Assembly (NCBI GenBank): GCA_021852245.1
Contig: JAJZNY010000215.1
Span: 1 to 12,958 of the forward strand
Length of the DNA stretch: 12,958 nucleotides
Source of the DNA: Planctomycetota bacterium
GTDB taxonomy: Bacteria; Planctomycetota; Phycisphaerae; WQYP01
Reading direction: 5' to 3'
Both the position numbers and the translations under genes were made by a program. The notes beneath the pieces were generated by a model that was not told the DNA's origin, did no database searches, and saw nothing but the letters and a program-made list of their open reading frames with translations. Below are positions 1 to 6,812 of this stretch, piece after piece (the first letter of the stretch is position 1; each line of letters opens with the position of its first letter).

Positions 1-1210
1 GGTAAATAAGCTGCCCGGTTTCATAAAGTTTCACGACCGCATGCGATGCCAGAAGCGCAAGCTCATCATCGACAAGCGGCGAGAGGAGCCGGACTTTTCG
101 AAGCGTTGCAATCCGCCTCTGAAGCGTACTGTCAATCGCCGCCTGTCGCTCGGCCGCCACATCCACCATCTCGACGGTGCGGATGGGAAAGGGAAAGCTC
201 ATCCCCGCCTCGCGCACCCGGTACCAGGCCTGCATCCGCACATGGTTCTCGACGAAAAGATGGCGCGCTGGATCGTTGATCCAGAATTTCAGCGTGTACT
301 CGACCGATGAATTGCCGAAGTCGGATAAAAACACCACCGGGGGCGGCTCCTGCAACACTCCCGGAGTTTCCCGCATGGCGGAGAGCAGCACCTCACGCAC
401 CTGATCGGGCGGGCTGGGGTAGTCGATTCCAAGCGTGATCGTCCGGGCGGTGCAGGTCGTCGGCGAGGCGTAGTTGGTAATCTTGTCGCGGGCGATCATG
501 CTGTTGGGAATCAGCACATGGTTGTCATCCAGCGTATGCAGGGTGACGGCCCGCCAGGTCATATCCACCACCCTCCCTTCAACTCCAGCGCAGGCCACCC
601 AGTCGCCGAGGTTGAACGGCGAACTCGCCTGCATGACCATTCCGCTGAAAAAATTCCCCAGCGTCTCCTGCAGCGCCAGCCCCAGCACGATGGAGATGAT
701 CGCGGAGCCGGCGAGGAATTTATTAATATTGAGTCCGAACGACCATGACAGAAATATCAGCAGGCTGAAGAGGTAGATCACGGAGAGGATAATCTGATGC
801 ACAAACCGCTGCAGACGGATCTTGCCCCGTCGGGTCAGCAGCGGAACCACGACGATATGATCGAAAATCCGGATGCTGATAAACAGGAGTATCGCGGCAA
901 ATACGCGGCTCACCCACCAGACCGGCGGACTTCCGGCGGCGGCCATATGCTCCGGATGCACCGCCCAGATGGCCGCGTATATGATCAGGCACTGCATTCC
1001 GCCGAGCACCAGCGTCCAGACGCGTGCCCGCCGCAGCCACAAGCCGAAACGCATGAGCACCACAACCACCGCCGCCTCACCGATGATCAGGGTAACGCCA
1101 AGCCGTATCAGCCCCGCCAGCGAAGGCATCCAGGAAAATGTCGGGATGATTCCACGATGTCCTGCTGCGCTGCGGGTGATCGCTGCGATGTGAAGAAGGT
1201 GTGCGAACAT
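1..1210 (-). CDS. MscS-family channel with C-terminal cyclic-nucleotide-binding domain (3' end outside window)
   Basis: The reading frame stays open from 1210 to the window edge, giving 403 residues without a stop. Four hydrophobic segments (about residues 32-56, 63-84, 96-116 and 137-156) precede an MscS pore helix and beta domain. The pore region starts at LNINKFLAGSAI (about 160-171), followed by LGLALQETLGNFFSGM, SSPFNLGDWV and VLIPNSMI (to about 240). After a conserved alpha-beta region, LLSPLVDDELALLASHA (about 375-391) looks like the first helix of a cNMP-binding domain, which the window cuts off. This arrangement matches the bCNG branch of the MscS superfamily: inner-membrane channels that may be gated by nucleotide rather than, or as well as, membrane tension. 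The ATG at 1210 is chosen because AGGAG lies 6 nt upstream; an in-frame ATG lies 18 nt further upstream. Family assignment is firm, nucleotide gating is inferred. Confidence 0.93.
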   Translation of the reverse strand, partial: MFAHLLHIAAITRSAAGHRGIIPTFSWMPSLAGLIRLGVTLIIGEAAVVVVLMRFGLWLRRARVWTLVLGGMQCLIIYAAIWAVHPEHMAAAGSPPVWWVSRVFAAILLFISIRIFDHIVVVPLLTRRGKIRLQRFVHQIILSVIYLFSLLIFLSWSFGLNINKFLAGSAIISIVLGLALQETLGNFFSGMVMQASSPFNLGDWVACAGVEGRVVDMTWRAVTLHTLDDNHVLIPNSMIARDKITNYASPTTCTARTITLGIDYPSPPDQVREVLLSAMRETPGVLQEPPPVVFLSDFGNSSVEYTLKFWINDPARHLFVENHVRMQAWYRVREAGMSFPFPIRTVEMVDVAAERQAAIDSTLQRRIATLRKVRLLSPLVDDELALLASHAVVKLYETGQLIY

Positions 1211-1799
1211 AAGTCGCTCCTGAACCATGCGCCCGACGACAACCATACCATAGATTGGGCCCGTGGGACAGGCGGCCGCGCCGGCAGAAAGGTGAGAGTT
1301 GGGCGGTTGAACGGGAGAAAGCTGAACGGGCAAGCTCCATGCTGGCGCATGGTGTAACCAGTTTCTTTCCACCGCAGGGGCGGGCGGGCGGCGCCGCCGG
1401 AAAGGCGAGAGTCGAGCTGGAGAAAGTTGAGCAAGCACGCTTCATGCTAACGCATGAGGTAAGTGACTATTTTTACCGCAGAGGACGCAGTGGTAAGCAG
1501 AGGGACGGGGGGCGGGCGTCTCGCCCGCTTCGGGAATTTCTCCGCGCTCTCCGCGCCTCCGCGCGAGATGCGGCTTCATGCCTGGGGCATGATGTCATTT
1601 GCTTTTTTCGCACGCCAAGAATGAAAGGCACTAAGATTTTTGCATTTGCTCCTTACGCTTTTTCGTACCCTCCCGTGCGCCATGCGGCCATGATTTTATT
1701 TCATTTTTACCGCGGGGGACGCGGAGGTTCGCAGAGGTAGAGGTTACCGAGGCCGCAGGCCAGCGATGCCGCCCGATCCGGCTCCGTCATCCCTCATTG
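1211..1799. other. Gene-free region with a cluster of small hairpin repeats
   Basis: No gene is supported here. A plus-strand frame is open from 1255 to 1740, but its translation follows repeated DNA modules and has low-complexity, arginine-rich composition, so it is read as repeat sequence. The stretch holds four related hairpin units and purine-rich ACCGCRGRGGACGC-like segments typical of dispersed intergenic repeats in many environmental bacteria. Confidence 0.6.
1283..1740. repeat. Cluster of degenerate CATGC-N4-GCATG hairpin repeats with ACCGC-rich arms
   Basis: Two units are clearly related: 1286-1385 and 1391-1490. Each contains a GAAAGGYGAGAGT-like block, a GAGAAAG(C/T)TGA block, then a short hairpin and a T-rich stretch ending in CACCGCAGGGG or TACCGCAGAGG. 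The hairpins are CATGC-tggc-GCATG (1338-1351) and CATGC-taac-GCATG (1443-1456). A third, CATGCC-tgg-GGCATG (1577-1591), and a decayed fourth around 1681-1692 share the downstream T-rich segment. The ACCGCAGAGGACGCAG segment at about 1477 recurs as ACCGCGGGGGACGCGG at about 1711. They look like REP/MITE-type intergenic repeats; no mobility gene is present. Confidence 0.6.
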
Positions 1800-2066
1800 A
1801 TGCTTCATTAACTGCGACCATAACACGGCCCCAAAATGGAATTACCATTGAGATCATAACGCGCCGGGGCGATGGGCGGAAGTTGCCGTGATGGGTAGTT
1901 GCCGCAAAATCGGCCGGCCGCCCCGGTGATGTCAAATTCCCTCCAGGTCGGTTCGTCGATCTGCTCGTCGAAGCCCAACCCGCCGGCCAGACTCCGCACG
2001 CCCCAAAAATCCCCGCCAGATGCGCCTCGCCGAACATTTACGAATATTGTATCCGGAGATACTTTG
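1800..2066. repeat. Dispersed repeat copy R1 (near full length)
   Basis: This copy begins with a CATAAC box at 1819-1824 and a second at 1855-1860 that continues GCGCCGGGGCGATGGGCGG. It runs on through the CTGCTCGTCGAAGCCCAACC and CAAAAATCCCCGCCAGATGC blocks to about 2066. It aligns along its length with R5 (8130-8345), and its right half aligns with R2 (2843-2960). Its right end runs into the promoter of the PIN gene, so the repeat may supply part of that promoter. All copies in the window have the same orientation. Confidence 0.8.
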
Positions 2067-2099
2067 GTCGTTCCCCTTGACTGAGGCTATCATAAGGTC
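2049..2099 (+). promoter_or_regulatory. Putative promoter and small inverted repeat before the PIN gene
   Basis: A -10-like TATCAT (2088-2093) ends 6 nt before the ATG at 2100, which would give a transcript starting at or next to the start codon. A weak -35 candidate, TTGGTC (2064-2069), lies 18 nt upstream. GTATC-cgga-GATAC (2049-2062) is a short inverted repeat that could be an operator. No well-spaced Shine-Dalgarno is present; the AAGG is only 2 nt from the ATG. Confidence 0.4.
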
Positions 2100-2579
2100 A
2101 TGATCAGCGCCTACGTCGAAACCAGTTTTTTCAGTGCCTGCGTAACGGATCGCGGCGATCCGCAGAGCATAGTTTGGCGCGACACCAGCCGCCTCTGGCG
2201 GCAGGCCCACCGCCGAAGGTTCGATCTGTGCATATCAGAAGAAGTTATCGCCGAGCTCTCGGCGCCGGGTTTCATGCACGGACCCGAAGCGCTTGAAATG
2301 CTGGCTGGACTGAAGATCGCCGAGTTATCGCCGGAGGTTCAGGGATTGGCGAATCTGCTGGTGAAGGAAAAGGTCATGCCCGGGCCGTCGACCTCGGGAG
2401 ATGCCATCCATGTAGCCGCCGCCACCCTGCACGCCACCGACTATCTGCTGAGCTGGAACGTTAAACATCTGGCCAATATCAACAAACGCGCGCATCTTGC
2501 CAGAATATGCCTGCGGCTCGGGGTGGTCCCGCCGCAAATCGTTACTCCGGATTTACTTTGGGAGCATCCCGATGACTGA
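2100..2579 (+). CDS. PIN-domain ribonuclease, VapC-like toxin
   Basis: The 159-residue product is a compact PIN domain, an Mg2+-dependent RNase that usually cleaves tRNA, rRNA or mRNA as the toxin of a type II toxin-antitoxin pair. The opening AYVETSFFS (residues 5-12) fits the PIN subclass that starts YxETS, with Glu in place of the first Asp. CISEEVIAEL (44-53) supplies the second acidic cluster, and GDAIHVAAATLHATDYLLSW (100-119) supplies Asp101 and Asp114, followed by NVKHLAN. The length is normal for the family. The stop overlaps the next gene's start by 9 nt, placing the toxin first and the probable antitoxin second, the reverse of classical vapBC. The PIN assignment is solid; the RNA target cannot be told. 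Confidence 0.88.
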   Translation: MISAYVETSFFSACVTDRGDPQSIVWRDTSRLWRQAHRRRFDLCISEEVIAELSAPGFMHGPEALEMLAGLKIAELSPEVQGLANLLVKEKVMPGPSTSGDAIHVAAATLHATDYLLSWNVKHLANINKRAHLARICLRLGVVPPQIVTPDLLWEHPDD

Positions 2580-2805
2580 TCACGCTGTACCACCGTCGTC
2601 CGCCCCCCAAAATTCCACCGATGATGTCCGCCAGGTGCGCGTAAATCTCGATCGACGCTTCCATGGCGATATTGGAAAGCTCTGCGCCCACGCCCGCCGC
2701 GTCAGCACGCCGCATATCCGAAAATTAAACCTCAAGCCCATGCCCGCCACACGCCCGCCATCGCGTAAGAGTAGCCGAGGGAGACGGAGTGCGGCCAAAA
2801 CATGA
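2571..2805 (+). CDS. Small basic protein, probable antitoxin partner of the PIN toxin
   Basis: The ATG at 2571 lies inside the last codons of the PIN gene (9-nt overlap) and has GGGAG 7 nt upstream, a good Shine-Dalgarno, so translation is probably coupled. The product is 77 residues. DDVRQVRVNLDRRFHGDIGK (17-36) followed by LCAHARR resembles the short helical proteins encoded directly after PIN toxins, which usually start with an (E/D)VRxxR...F..D pattern. From about residue 50 the tail is rich in Pro, Arg, Ser and Lys and does not resemble that family, so the 3' end may have shifted frame. The antitoxin role is inferred from position, overlap and the N-terminal pattern. Confidence 0.6.
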
Positions 2806-2842
2806 GGCCCACGCCCATGGCCGTGGTAACGTAAACCCACCG

Positions 2843-2960
2843 CCGCGCCGATCCATCGATCTGCTCCTGAAAATCCAATCGACAGATCAGAATCTACACG
2901 CGCCAAAATCCCCGCCAGATTCGCTCCGCCGGACGTTTGCAAAATATCTACCTGGACCAA
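2843..2960. repeat. Dispersed repeat copy R2 (right half only)
   Basis: The blocks CGATCTGCTCCTGAAAATCC (about 2857-2876) and CGCCAAAATCCCCGCCAGAT (about 2901-2920) align with R1 at about 1958-2065 and partly with R5 at about 8283-8345. The left half with the CATAAC boxes is missing. The antisense translation keeps a (Q/E)EQIDG segment also seen in R1 (DEQIDEPTW) and R5 (PEQTDGPTW). Confidence 0.7.
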
Positions 2961-3024
2961 AGACGCCGATACTATCCTGGCAGAGGTCGCCAACCGTAAA
3001 GCAGCGTTAGGGACAATACGGTAG
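2959..3024 (+). pseudogene. Possible 3' remnant of an unidentified gene
   Basis: Immediately after repeat R2 a frame reads KDADTILAEVANRKAALG and stops at TAG (3022-3024). The segment looks like a helical, protein-like C-terminus. The upstream part of the frame lies in repeat sequence and gives no sensible protein. It may be the tail of a gene truncated at the repeat boundary. With only 21 codons, chance cannot be excluded. Confidence 0.25.
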
Positions 3025-3136
3025 CAGGCTCGCCACAGCGTCAGGCCGAATCGAGTTCGTAGCCTGCGGTCTAATTGCTCGTCTCCGGTTGCTTTCCACC
3101 TTGCCTCGCGGCAGCGCGGTTACCTTCGGCCACGAG

Positions 3137-3197
3137 CCGGAACGTCGACTCGGAGAGAGCTTTCATCTCTCTGGCTCAACGCGCCCTCCATCGCACC
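3137..3197. repeat. Dispersed repeat copy R3 (short module)
   Basis: The segment CCGGAACGTCGACTCGGAGA and the following CTCTGGCTCAACGCGCCCTC recur at 5988-6048 in R4 with roughly 80% identity by eye. In R4 this module lies to the left of a CATAAC-box module, so R3 is probably a partial copy of the same composite family. The orientation matches the other copies. Confidence 0.65.
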
Positions 3198-3511
3198 AGG
3201 TGCCATTTCGGCAAACCCATTGCCCCGGCGGCAAACTTGTTTTGCCTCGATGCGGCGGTAGCCGGTAGAACCAATAATAGACAAACGATACAGGTAATAT
3301 TAACGATGCATGCGACACAATTTTGGCGTTTCATTTCCTACCTCAATTGCGAACTTCTTGATAGAATCATCCCTATGGTAGGTTATATTGAGCGGTCACG
3401 CCATGCGATCCGTGGATTGATTCGGCTCAGTCTGCGTTATTCTGACAGGCCATGGTTTGCCTGATCGACGGCCCGCCATGGGATAGAGCTGCGGCGCCAC
3501 TCGGCCCTAAA

Positions 3512-3528
3512 CGCCCGCCCGGCGGGCG
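3512..3528. other. Perfect GC-rich palindrome
   Basis: CGCCCGCC-C-GGCGGGCG is an 8-bp perfect inverted repeat with a 1-nt centre, located about 100 bp upstream of the methyltransferase start. No T-tract follows, so it is not a standard intrinsic terminator. It could be an operator for the restriction-modification genes or a fortuitous hairpin. Confidence 0.35.
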
Positions 3529-3617
3529 CGATGCCGTACATTGCACCCCATCTTCCTCCAGCCTACGGCCTTCCCGTTTTACCGGCACTCAGGGATGCGG
3601 CGGACCTCACCGCGCGG

Positions 3618-3630
3618 TAAAATCCCACCC
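3618..3630 (+). promoter_or_regulatory. -10-like box directly before the methyltransferase
   Basis: TAAAAT (3618-3623) matches five of six consensus -10 bases and ends 7 nt before the ATG at 3631. No clear Shine-Dalgarno or -35 is visible. The position would give a leaderless or nearly leaderless mRNA, as suggested for the PIN and AbiE operons in this window. Confidence 0.35.
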
Positions 3631-4635
3631 ATGCCGACGAATCTTGAAAAGATACGGGCTCCGCGGAATCGAACGCTCACCTGCAATTCGGTTGAACAGA
3701 CCGCCCTTGGATCATCGCTGCTGCGACTTTCCGCACCGGCGTCTATCGACGCGGTCACGAATGCCATTATCAACCAGGACTGTGAATCGGCCCTCCCCTA
3801 TCTGCCAACGGGGTTTGTTGACCTGCTTGTGCTTGATCCACCCTATAACCTGACAAAGGATTTTCATGGGAACGTTTTTCGAGAGCAGCATGCGACGCAG
3901 TACACGCAATGGTTCGAGGGCGTATTGAAGATGATGCTGCCCGCCCTCAAGCCGGACGCAACCGTTTATGTATGCAGTGACTGGTACACATCGGCAATTA
4001 TTTTTCCAGTGCTTAGTCAGCACTTGCTTGTCCGGAACCGCATCACCTGGGAGCGTGAAAAGGGCCGCGGGGCTAAATCGAATTGGAAGAACAACAGCGA
4101 GGATATCTGGTTTTGCACGGTTGGCGACAGCTACCGCTTCGATGTCGAGGCGGTGAAGCTGAAACGCCGTGTTCTGGCACCGTATCGGAAAGAAGATGGG
4201 GAGCCGAAGGATTGGTTGGAGACTGAGAACGGCAATTACCGCCTCACGCATCCATCGAATCTCTGGACCGATATCACGGTTCCCTTCTGGTCAATGCCGG
4301 AAAACACCGATCACCCGACGCAGAAGCCGGAGAAGCTGATAGCCAAACTGGTGCTCGCGAGCTGCGCCGAGGATGGCTTCGTGCTGGACCCGTTCCTTGG
4401 TAGTGGAACAACGGCAGTGGTGGCACATAAATTGCGGCGCCGTTTTTGTGGAATTGAATTAAACGCGGAGTACTGCTGCTGGGCGGCCAAGCGGCTCCAG
4501 CTCGCTGCGCACGACCCGTCGATACAGGGTTATTCCGGGGGTGTCTTCTGGGAGCGTAACAGCGCCGTACAGCAGGCGTCGAACAGGCCGAGCCAGCCTC
4601 CGAATCAGTCGCACGGCGGACTTTTTGATGAATAA
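3631..4635 (+). CDS. Type II DNA methyltransferase (beta group, probably N6-adenine)
   Basis: The 334-residue product has the amino-methyltransferase motifs in beta order. Catalytic motif IV, LDPPYNLTKDFHG (68-80), comes first. The SAM-binding motif I, LDPFLGSGTTAVVAHKL (252-268), comes near the C-terminus, preceded by ENTDHPTQKPEKLIAKL. DPPY favours adenine-N6 over cytosine-N4, where SPPY is usual. The long conserved middle (ITWEREKGRGAKSNWKNNSE, 138-157) carries target recognition. It would methylate and protect the host sites from the downstream nuclease. The ATG at 3631 is preferred because the 30 residues added by the upstream TTG at 3541 are not family-like; its leader is short with no clear Shine-Dalgarno. 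Specificity cannot be read from the sequence. Confidence 0.92.
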   Translation: MPTNLEKIRAPRNRTLTCNSVEQTALGSSLLRLSAPASIDAVTNAIINQDCESALPYLPTGFVDLLVLDPPYNLTKDFHGNVFREQHATQYTQWFEGVLKMMLPALKPDATVYVCSDWYTSAIIFPVLSQHLLVRNRITWEREKGRGAKSNWKNNSEDIWFCTVGDSYRFDVEAVKLKRRVLAPYRKEDGEPKDWLETENGNYRLTHPSNLWTDITVPFWSMPENTDHPTQKPEKLIAKLVLASCAEDGFVLDPFLGSGTTAVVAHKLRRRFCGIELNAEYCCWAAKRLQLAAHDPSIQGYSGGVFWERNSAVQQASNRPSQPPNQSHGGLFDE

Positions 4636-5785
4636 GGCGGTGGAGCACTTCCTGGCACTTCTCCGGGCGAACGACGGGATCAACCACAAGGCCCGGTTGC
4701 AGGAGGTCATCCAAAAGCAATGCAAACTGACCCGCGACAGAAGTGTGTTCTACTGCGATACGTTTGCAGTAAGGTTCAGCGCGTCAAAGACACCCCAGTT
4801 CAGTAACACGGTCCTTTCCCTTTCAAATCTGCGGAAGTATGACAATCAGCCCTTTTTCGTCTGCATTGTGGCCCCGAGCAGAAATTACTGTCTGCTCGCA
4901 AATTCCACGTTCCTGAGAAAGATCAGCCACAGTTCGCAGTTGCTCAGAGCAGACAACATTCGCGGCAGCTTTAACGGATCAGACATCATAAGAGAATTTG
5001 AGGGGATACCGAATGAACCGCCGCACTTCGATCGCCTTTTTCAAATCCACGCTTCGGTGGGCTTTGAGGGCAATTTGCCGCGCCTGGTCGAAGCGACGAA
5101 CAGTATTACACCGTCGGGGGCGAAATTTTTCCCCAACCGCCGCGACAGGATAAATATCCTCACGGCTCCCCGCCGTGCCTTACACTTTATCGACTCTGAA
5201 TATTTCAGGGTGCTGAAGGCAGAGCTGGACGCCAAGGTCGAGCAGTACAAAAGCTACATTGTCCTCGCGGCGCTAATCGAAAATGTGAACGTGCGAGGAC
5301 GGGTCATCGAGTACCTTATTGCCGGTGAGTCCGAACGGCTCGTCCGTGAGATAGTTGTTGCGCTGGAGGCCGGCAACGTGGGAATGCCTCCTTTCCGTAC
5401 CGATACTGCCTTAGGTGATTATTCGCGATCGTTCAACGGATTTAACACCCAAACAGACATCAAAACCAAGGTGATGGTGCTCTCTTCGAACCCTAAGGCG
5501 TACAACCTCGACAAGATGCTCGAATACCTCAGCCATGAGCGGTCGGTGTTTCTTATCTATCTAATCGGGGTAAAGCCCGGGGCCATTGTAAACACGGTTT
5601 TGGTATCGATTTTTCAGCGGCAACTGCTGAAGGCAACGATATTGCTGAAGCACTGGTCCGGCCGCAATTCGCGCGGAGTCACACAATTTGAGGGTCGAGC
5701 ACTCAACCAACTTATCACCCACCCGAAACAGGATATTGACGAGAGCGAAGCCGTCGCGTTCCTTGAAAAAGTTATCGGGCTATAG
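4628..5785 (+). CDS. Probable type II restriction endonuclease partner of the methyltransferase
   Basis: The 385-residue product overlaps the methyltransferase by 8 nt (ATGAATAA), a coupling typical of restriction-modification genes. I do not recognise its family. A candidate PD-(D/E)xK core is LGDYS (Asp264) followed by TDIKTK (Asp277-x-Lys279) at the end of a predicted strand. The helical stretch before it (about 193-250) and the C-terminal ITHPKQDIDESEAV segment have no known signature that I can see. The N-terminal half (residues 40-180) is rich in aromatic and small polar residues and may bind DNA. Base composition appears lower in GC than in the flanking genes, in keeping with acquired restriction-modification genes. 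The nuclease role rests on position, coupling and the candidate catalytic residues. Confidence 0.65.
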   Translation: MNKAVEHFLALLRANDGINHKARLQEVIQKQCKLTRDRSVFYCDTFAVRFSASKTPQFSNTVLSLSNLRKYDNQPFFVCIVAPSRNYCLLANSTFLRKISHSSQLLRADNIRGSFNGSDIIREFEGIPNEPPHFDRLFQIHASVGFEGNLPRLVEATNSITPSGAKFFPNRRDRINILTAPRRALHFIDSEYFRVLKAELDAKVEQYKSYIVLAALIENVNVRGRVIEYLIAGESERLVREIVVALEAGNVGMPPFRTDTALGDYSRSFNGFNTQTDIKTKVMVLSSNPKAYNLDKMLEYLSHERSVFLIYLIGVKPGAIVNTVLVSIFQRQLLKATILLKHWSGRNSRGVTQFEGRALNQLITHPKQDIDESEAVAFLEKVIGL

Positions 5786-5837
5786 CTTCCAACTTCCGTT
5801 TTACACCTCATATGCTCTACAGGTTCGCAGTCTGAGC

Positions 5838-5855
5838 GGCGGTTCCAAGACCGCC
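5838..5855. terminator. Hairpin downstream of the restriction gene, possible terminator
   Basis: GGCGGT-tccaag-ACCGCC forms a perfect 6-bp stem with a 6-nt loop, about 50 bp after the stop of the putative endonuclease. No T-run follows, so it is at best a weak or factor-assisted terminator between convergent genes. Confidence 0.3.
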
Positions 5856-5987
5856 AGGATGCCTTTCGGGCGATGATACCGCCAGTCATGAAATTCCGAA
5901 AATTGACACACAAACTCCAGACATTTCGGATCATTTTATGGCGTTTGCTGGCAGAATTGGGGGTAGAAAAGGTATCCTTGATGGAGG

Positions 5988-6216
5988 GCCGGAACATCGA
6001 TTCGGAGAGAACCTTCATCCCTCTGGCTCAACACACTCTCCATCGCACGCATGGAGCCGCGTTTCGCGCGGCGGGTTTCGCGTTCCGCCGCTGCACCCTC
6101 CGCCGGTGCATTCGGGAAACAGAATTTTATTAGCCGCGACCATATCGACCTCAAAATAGACTTACTAATTTGATCATAACGCGCCGGGGCGGTGGGCGGA
6201 AGTCGCCGCGCCGCCC
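5988..6216. repeat. Dispersed repeat copy R4 (two modules)
   Basis: The left module (5988-6048) matches R3. The right module (6121-6216) has CATATC at 6141-6146 and CATAAC at 6175-6180, the latter continuing into GCGCCGGGGCGGTGGGCGG. That second block is shared with R1, R5 and R6. The two boxes are 34 bp apart and the sequence between them differs from the other copies. Confidence 0.75.
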
Positions 6217-6275
6217 GGCCATCACTGCCCACAATGTTCCATATCAGCCTATCGCGACCGTGGCAACAACTTTTT

Positions 6276-6713
6276 TCAGGTGCTCGCCGTTGTTGCGTTT
6301 TCCGGGGTTGCATCCCCCGCTTTCTGGATGAAAATGCGTACGGCCAGGCCCAGCAAAAGAGGAATGCACGCGAAGGCTGTAAGTGCGTCGATGCACGCGG
6401 ACTTGGCCAACTGCTCGACATATCCTGGGGCTCGGGCAGCACCCGCTATCTCACACAGGGCGATGAAAAGAGCGGTGAGCGCGCAGGCGACGTAGAGCCC
6501 GATGCGTAGCAGCACCGCTCGCCGGAACAATAGCATTGAGACAGTAGCGAACGGCCAAGCCCCCGCAAAGAACCAGCCGACGGGCCCACCCGGCTGGTGG
6601 GGGTGCTGGATGACCTGGACCAAGAGGCCAACGCTAAACACAACGGCGTAGAGCTGGCAGAGCAGCATAAGTACCCTCGCCAGAAGCACACAGTCAGCGC
6701 GTGATGGAAGCAT
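6276..6713 (-). CDS. Four-helix membrane protein, paralog of the 8976-9377 gene; possible immunity protein
   Basis: The product has 145 residues with hydrophobic segments at about 9-34, 45-63, 68-90 and 107-129 and a short polar C-terminus. It is clearly related to the protein encoded at 8976-9377. Shared positions include QLYA (20-23), PGG (41-43), the GAWPFAT segment (51-57) and LLRIGLYVAC (68-77), with only a 2-3 residue offset. The ATG at 6713 follows a GGGGGG Shine-Dalgarno; the upstream in-frame start adds residues that belong to a conserved leader. No known family is recognised. The upstream sequence contains a decayed coding fragment whose frame originally ended in TAATG at this start, so the protein may be the immunity partner of a lost toxin tip. 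That role is inferred. Confidence 0.75.
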   Translation of the reverse strand: MLPSRADCVLLARVLMLLCQLYAVVFSVGLLVQVIQHPHQPGGPVGWFFAGAWPFATVSMLLFRRAVLLRIGLYVACALTALFIALCEIAGAARAPGYVEQLAKSACIDALTAFACIPLLLGLAVRIFIQKAGDATPENATTAST

Positions 6714-6727
6714 TATCGCAGCCCCCC

Positions 6728-6812
6728 TTAAATAGGCTCCGTCCAATCCCGGTGGGAGCTGAACGGGACACCCGCACGATTGAGAGCATCGCCCAGCCCG
6801 CAGCGACGCCCT
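6728..6812 (-). pseudogene. Fragment B: decayed C-terminal coding remnant upstream of the membrane protein
   Basis: Between the WG-gene stop and the membrane-protein start, one frame reads GLGDALNRAGVPFSSHRDW then TEPI and a stop at 6728-6730. It aligns with fragment A (9374-9490), FGNAADATGIPFNSYWGW then MEPF, in the same position before the paralogous gene. Several differences are synonymous (GCG/GCT, GGG/GGT, CCC/CCG, TCG/TCC), which suggests past selection on this frame. Without the early TAA the frame would end in TAATG at the membrane-protein start. It is probably the tail of a lost upstream gene. Confidence 0.4.

Larger units (their letters stand above)
2806..3630. other. Gene-free region between the toxin-antitoxin and restriction-modification modules
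   Basis: No intact gene is supported. The stretch contains repeat copies R2 (2843-2960) and R3 (3137-3197), a coding-like tail at 2959-3024, an AT-richer segment around 3270-3450 and a perfect GC-rich palindrome at 3512-3528. Plus-strand open frames at 3075-3464 and 3452-3853 cross repeat sequence or antisense-like composition and show no recognisable protein. Confidence 0.5.
5786..6275. other. Gene-free region carrying repeat copy R4
   Basis: This stretch lies between the convergent restriction and membrane-protein genes. It contains a hairpin (5838-5855), two repeat modules (5988-6048 and 6121-6216) and no convincing open reading frame. A TTGACA at 5903-5908 has no -10 partner at the right distance. 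Confidence 0.6.

Noticed and set aside
1255..1740. Open frame of 161 codons on the plus strand
   Set aside because: It is explained by repeated DNA modules; the translation is Arg/Gly-rich with no family resemblance and no ribosome site.
1283..1740. CRISPR-like array
   Set aside because: Units are degenerate and unequally spaced with no constant-length spacers and no cas genes.
2542..2715. Minus-strand frame MRRADAAGVGAELSNIAMEA and onward
   Set aside because: It is antisense to the PIN gene end and its overlapping partner, which has the better ribosome site and context.
2580..2993. Minus-strand frame of 137 codons
   Set aside because: It crosses repeat R2 and the antitoxin-like gene and has shadow-like Arg/Ser-rich composition.
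3358..3389. TTGATA and TATATT as a methyltransferase promoter
   Set aside because: The spacing is 20 nt and the site is about 240 bp upstream of the gene; the TAAAAT at 3618 is a better candidate.
3712..4251. Minus-strand frame of 179 codons
   Set aside because: Antisense to the conserved methyltransferase catalytic region.
5903..5908. Perfect -35 hexamer TTGACA
   Set aside because: No -10-like hexamer occurs 16-18 nt downstream and no gene follows on that strand.
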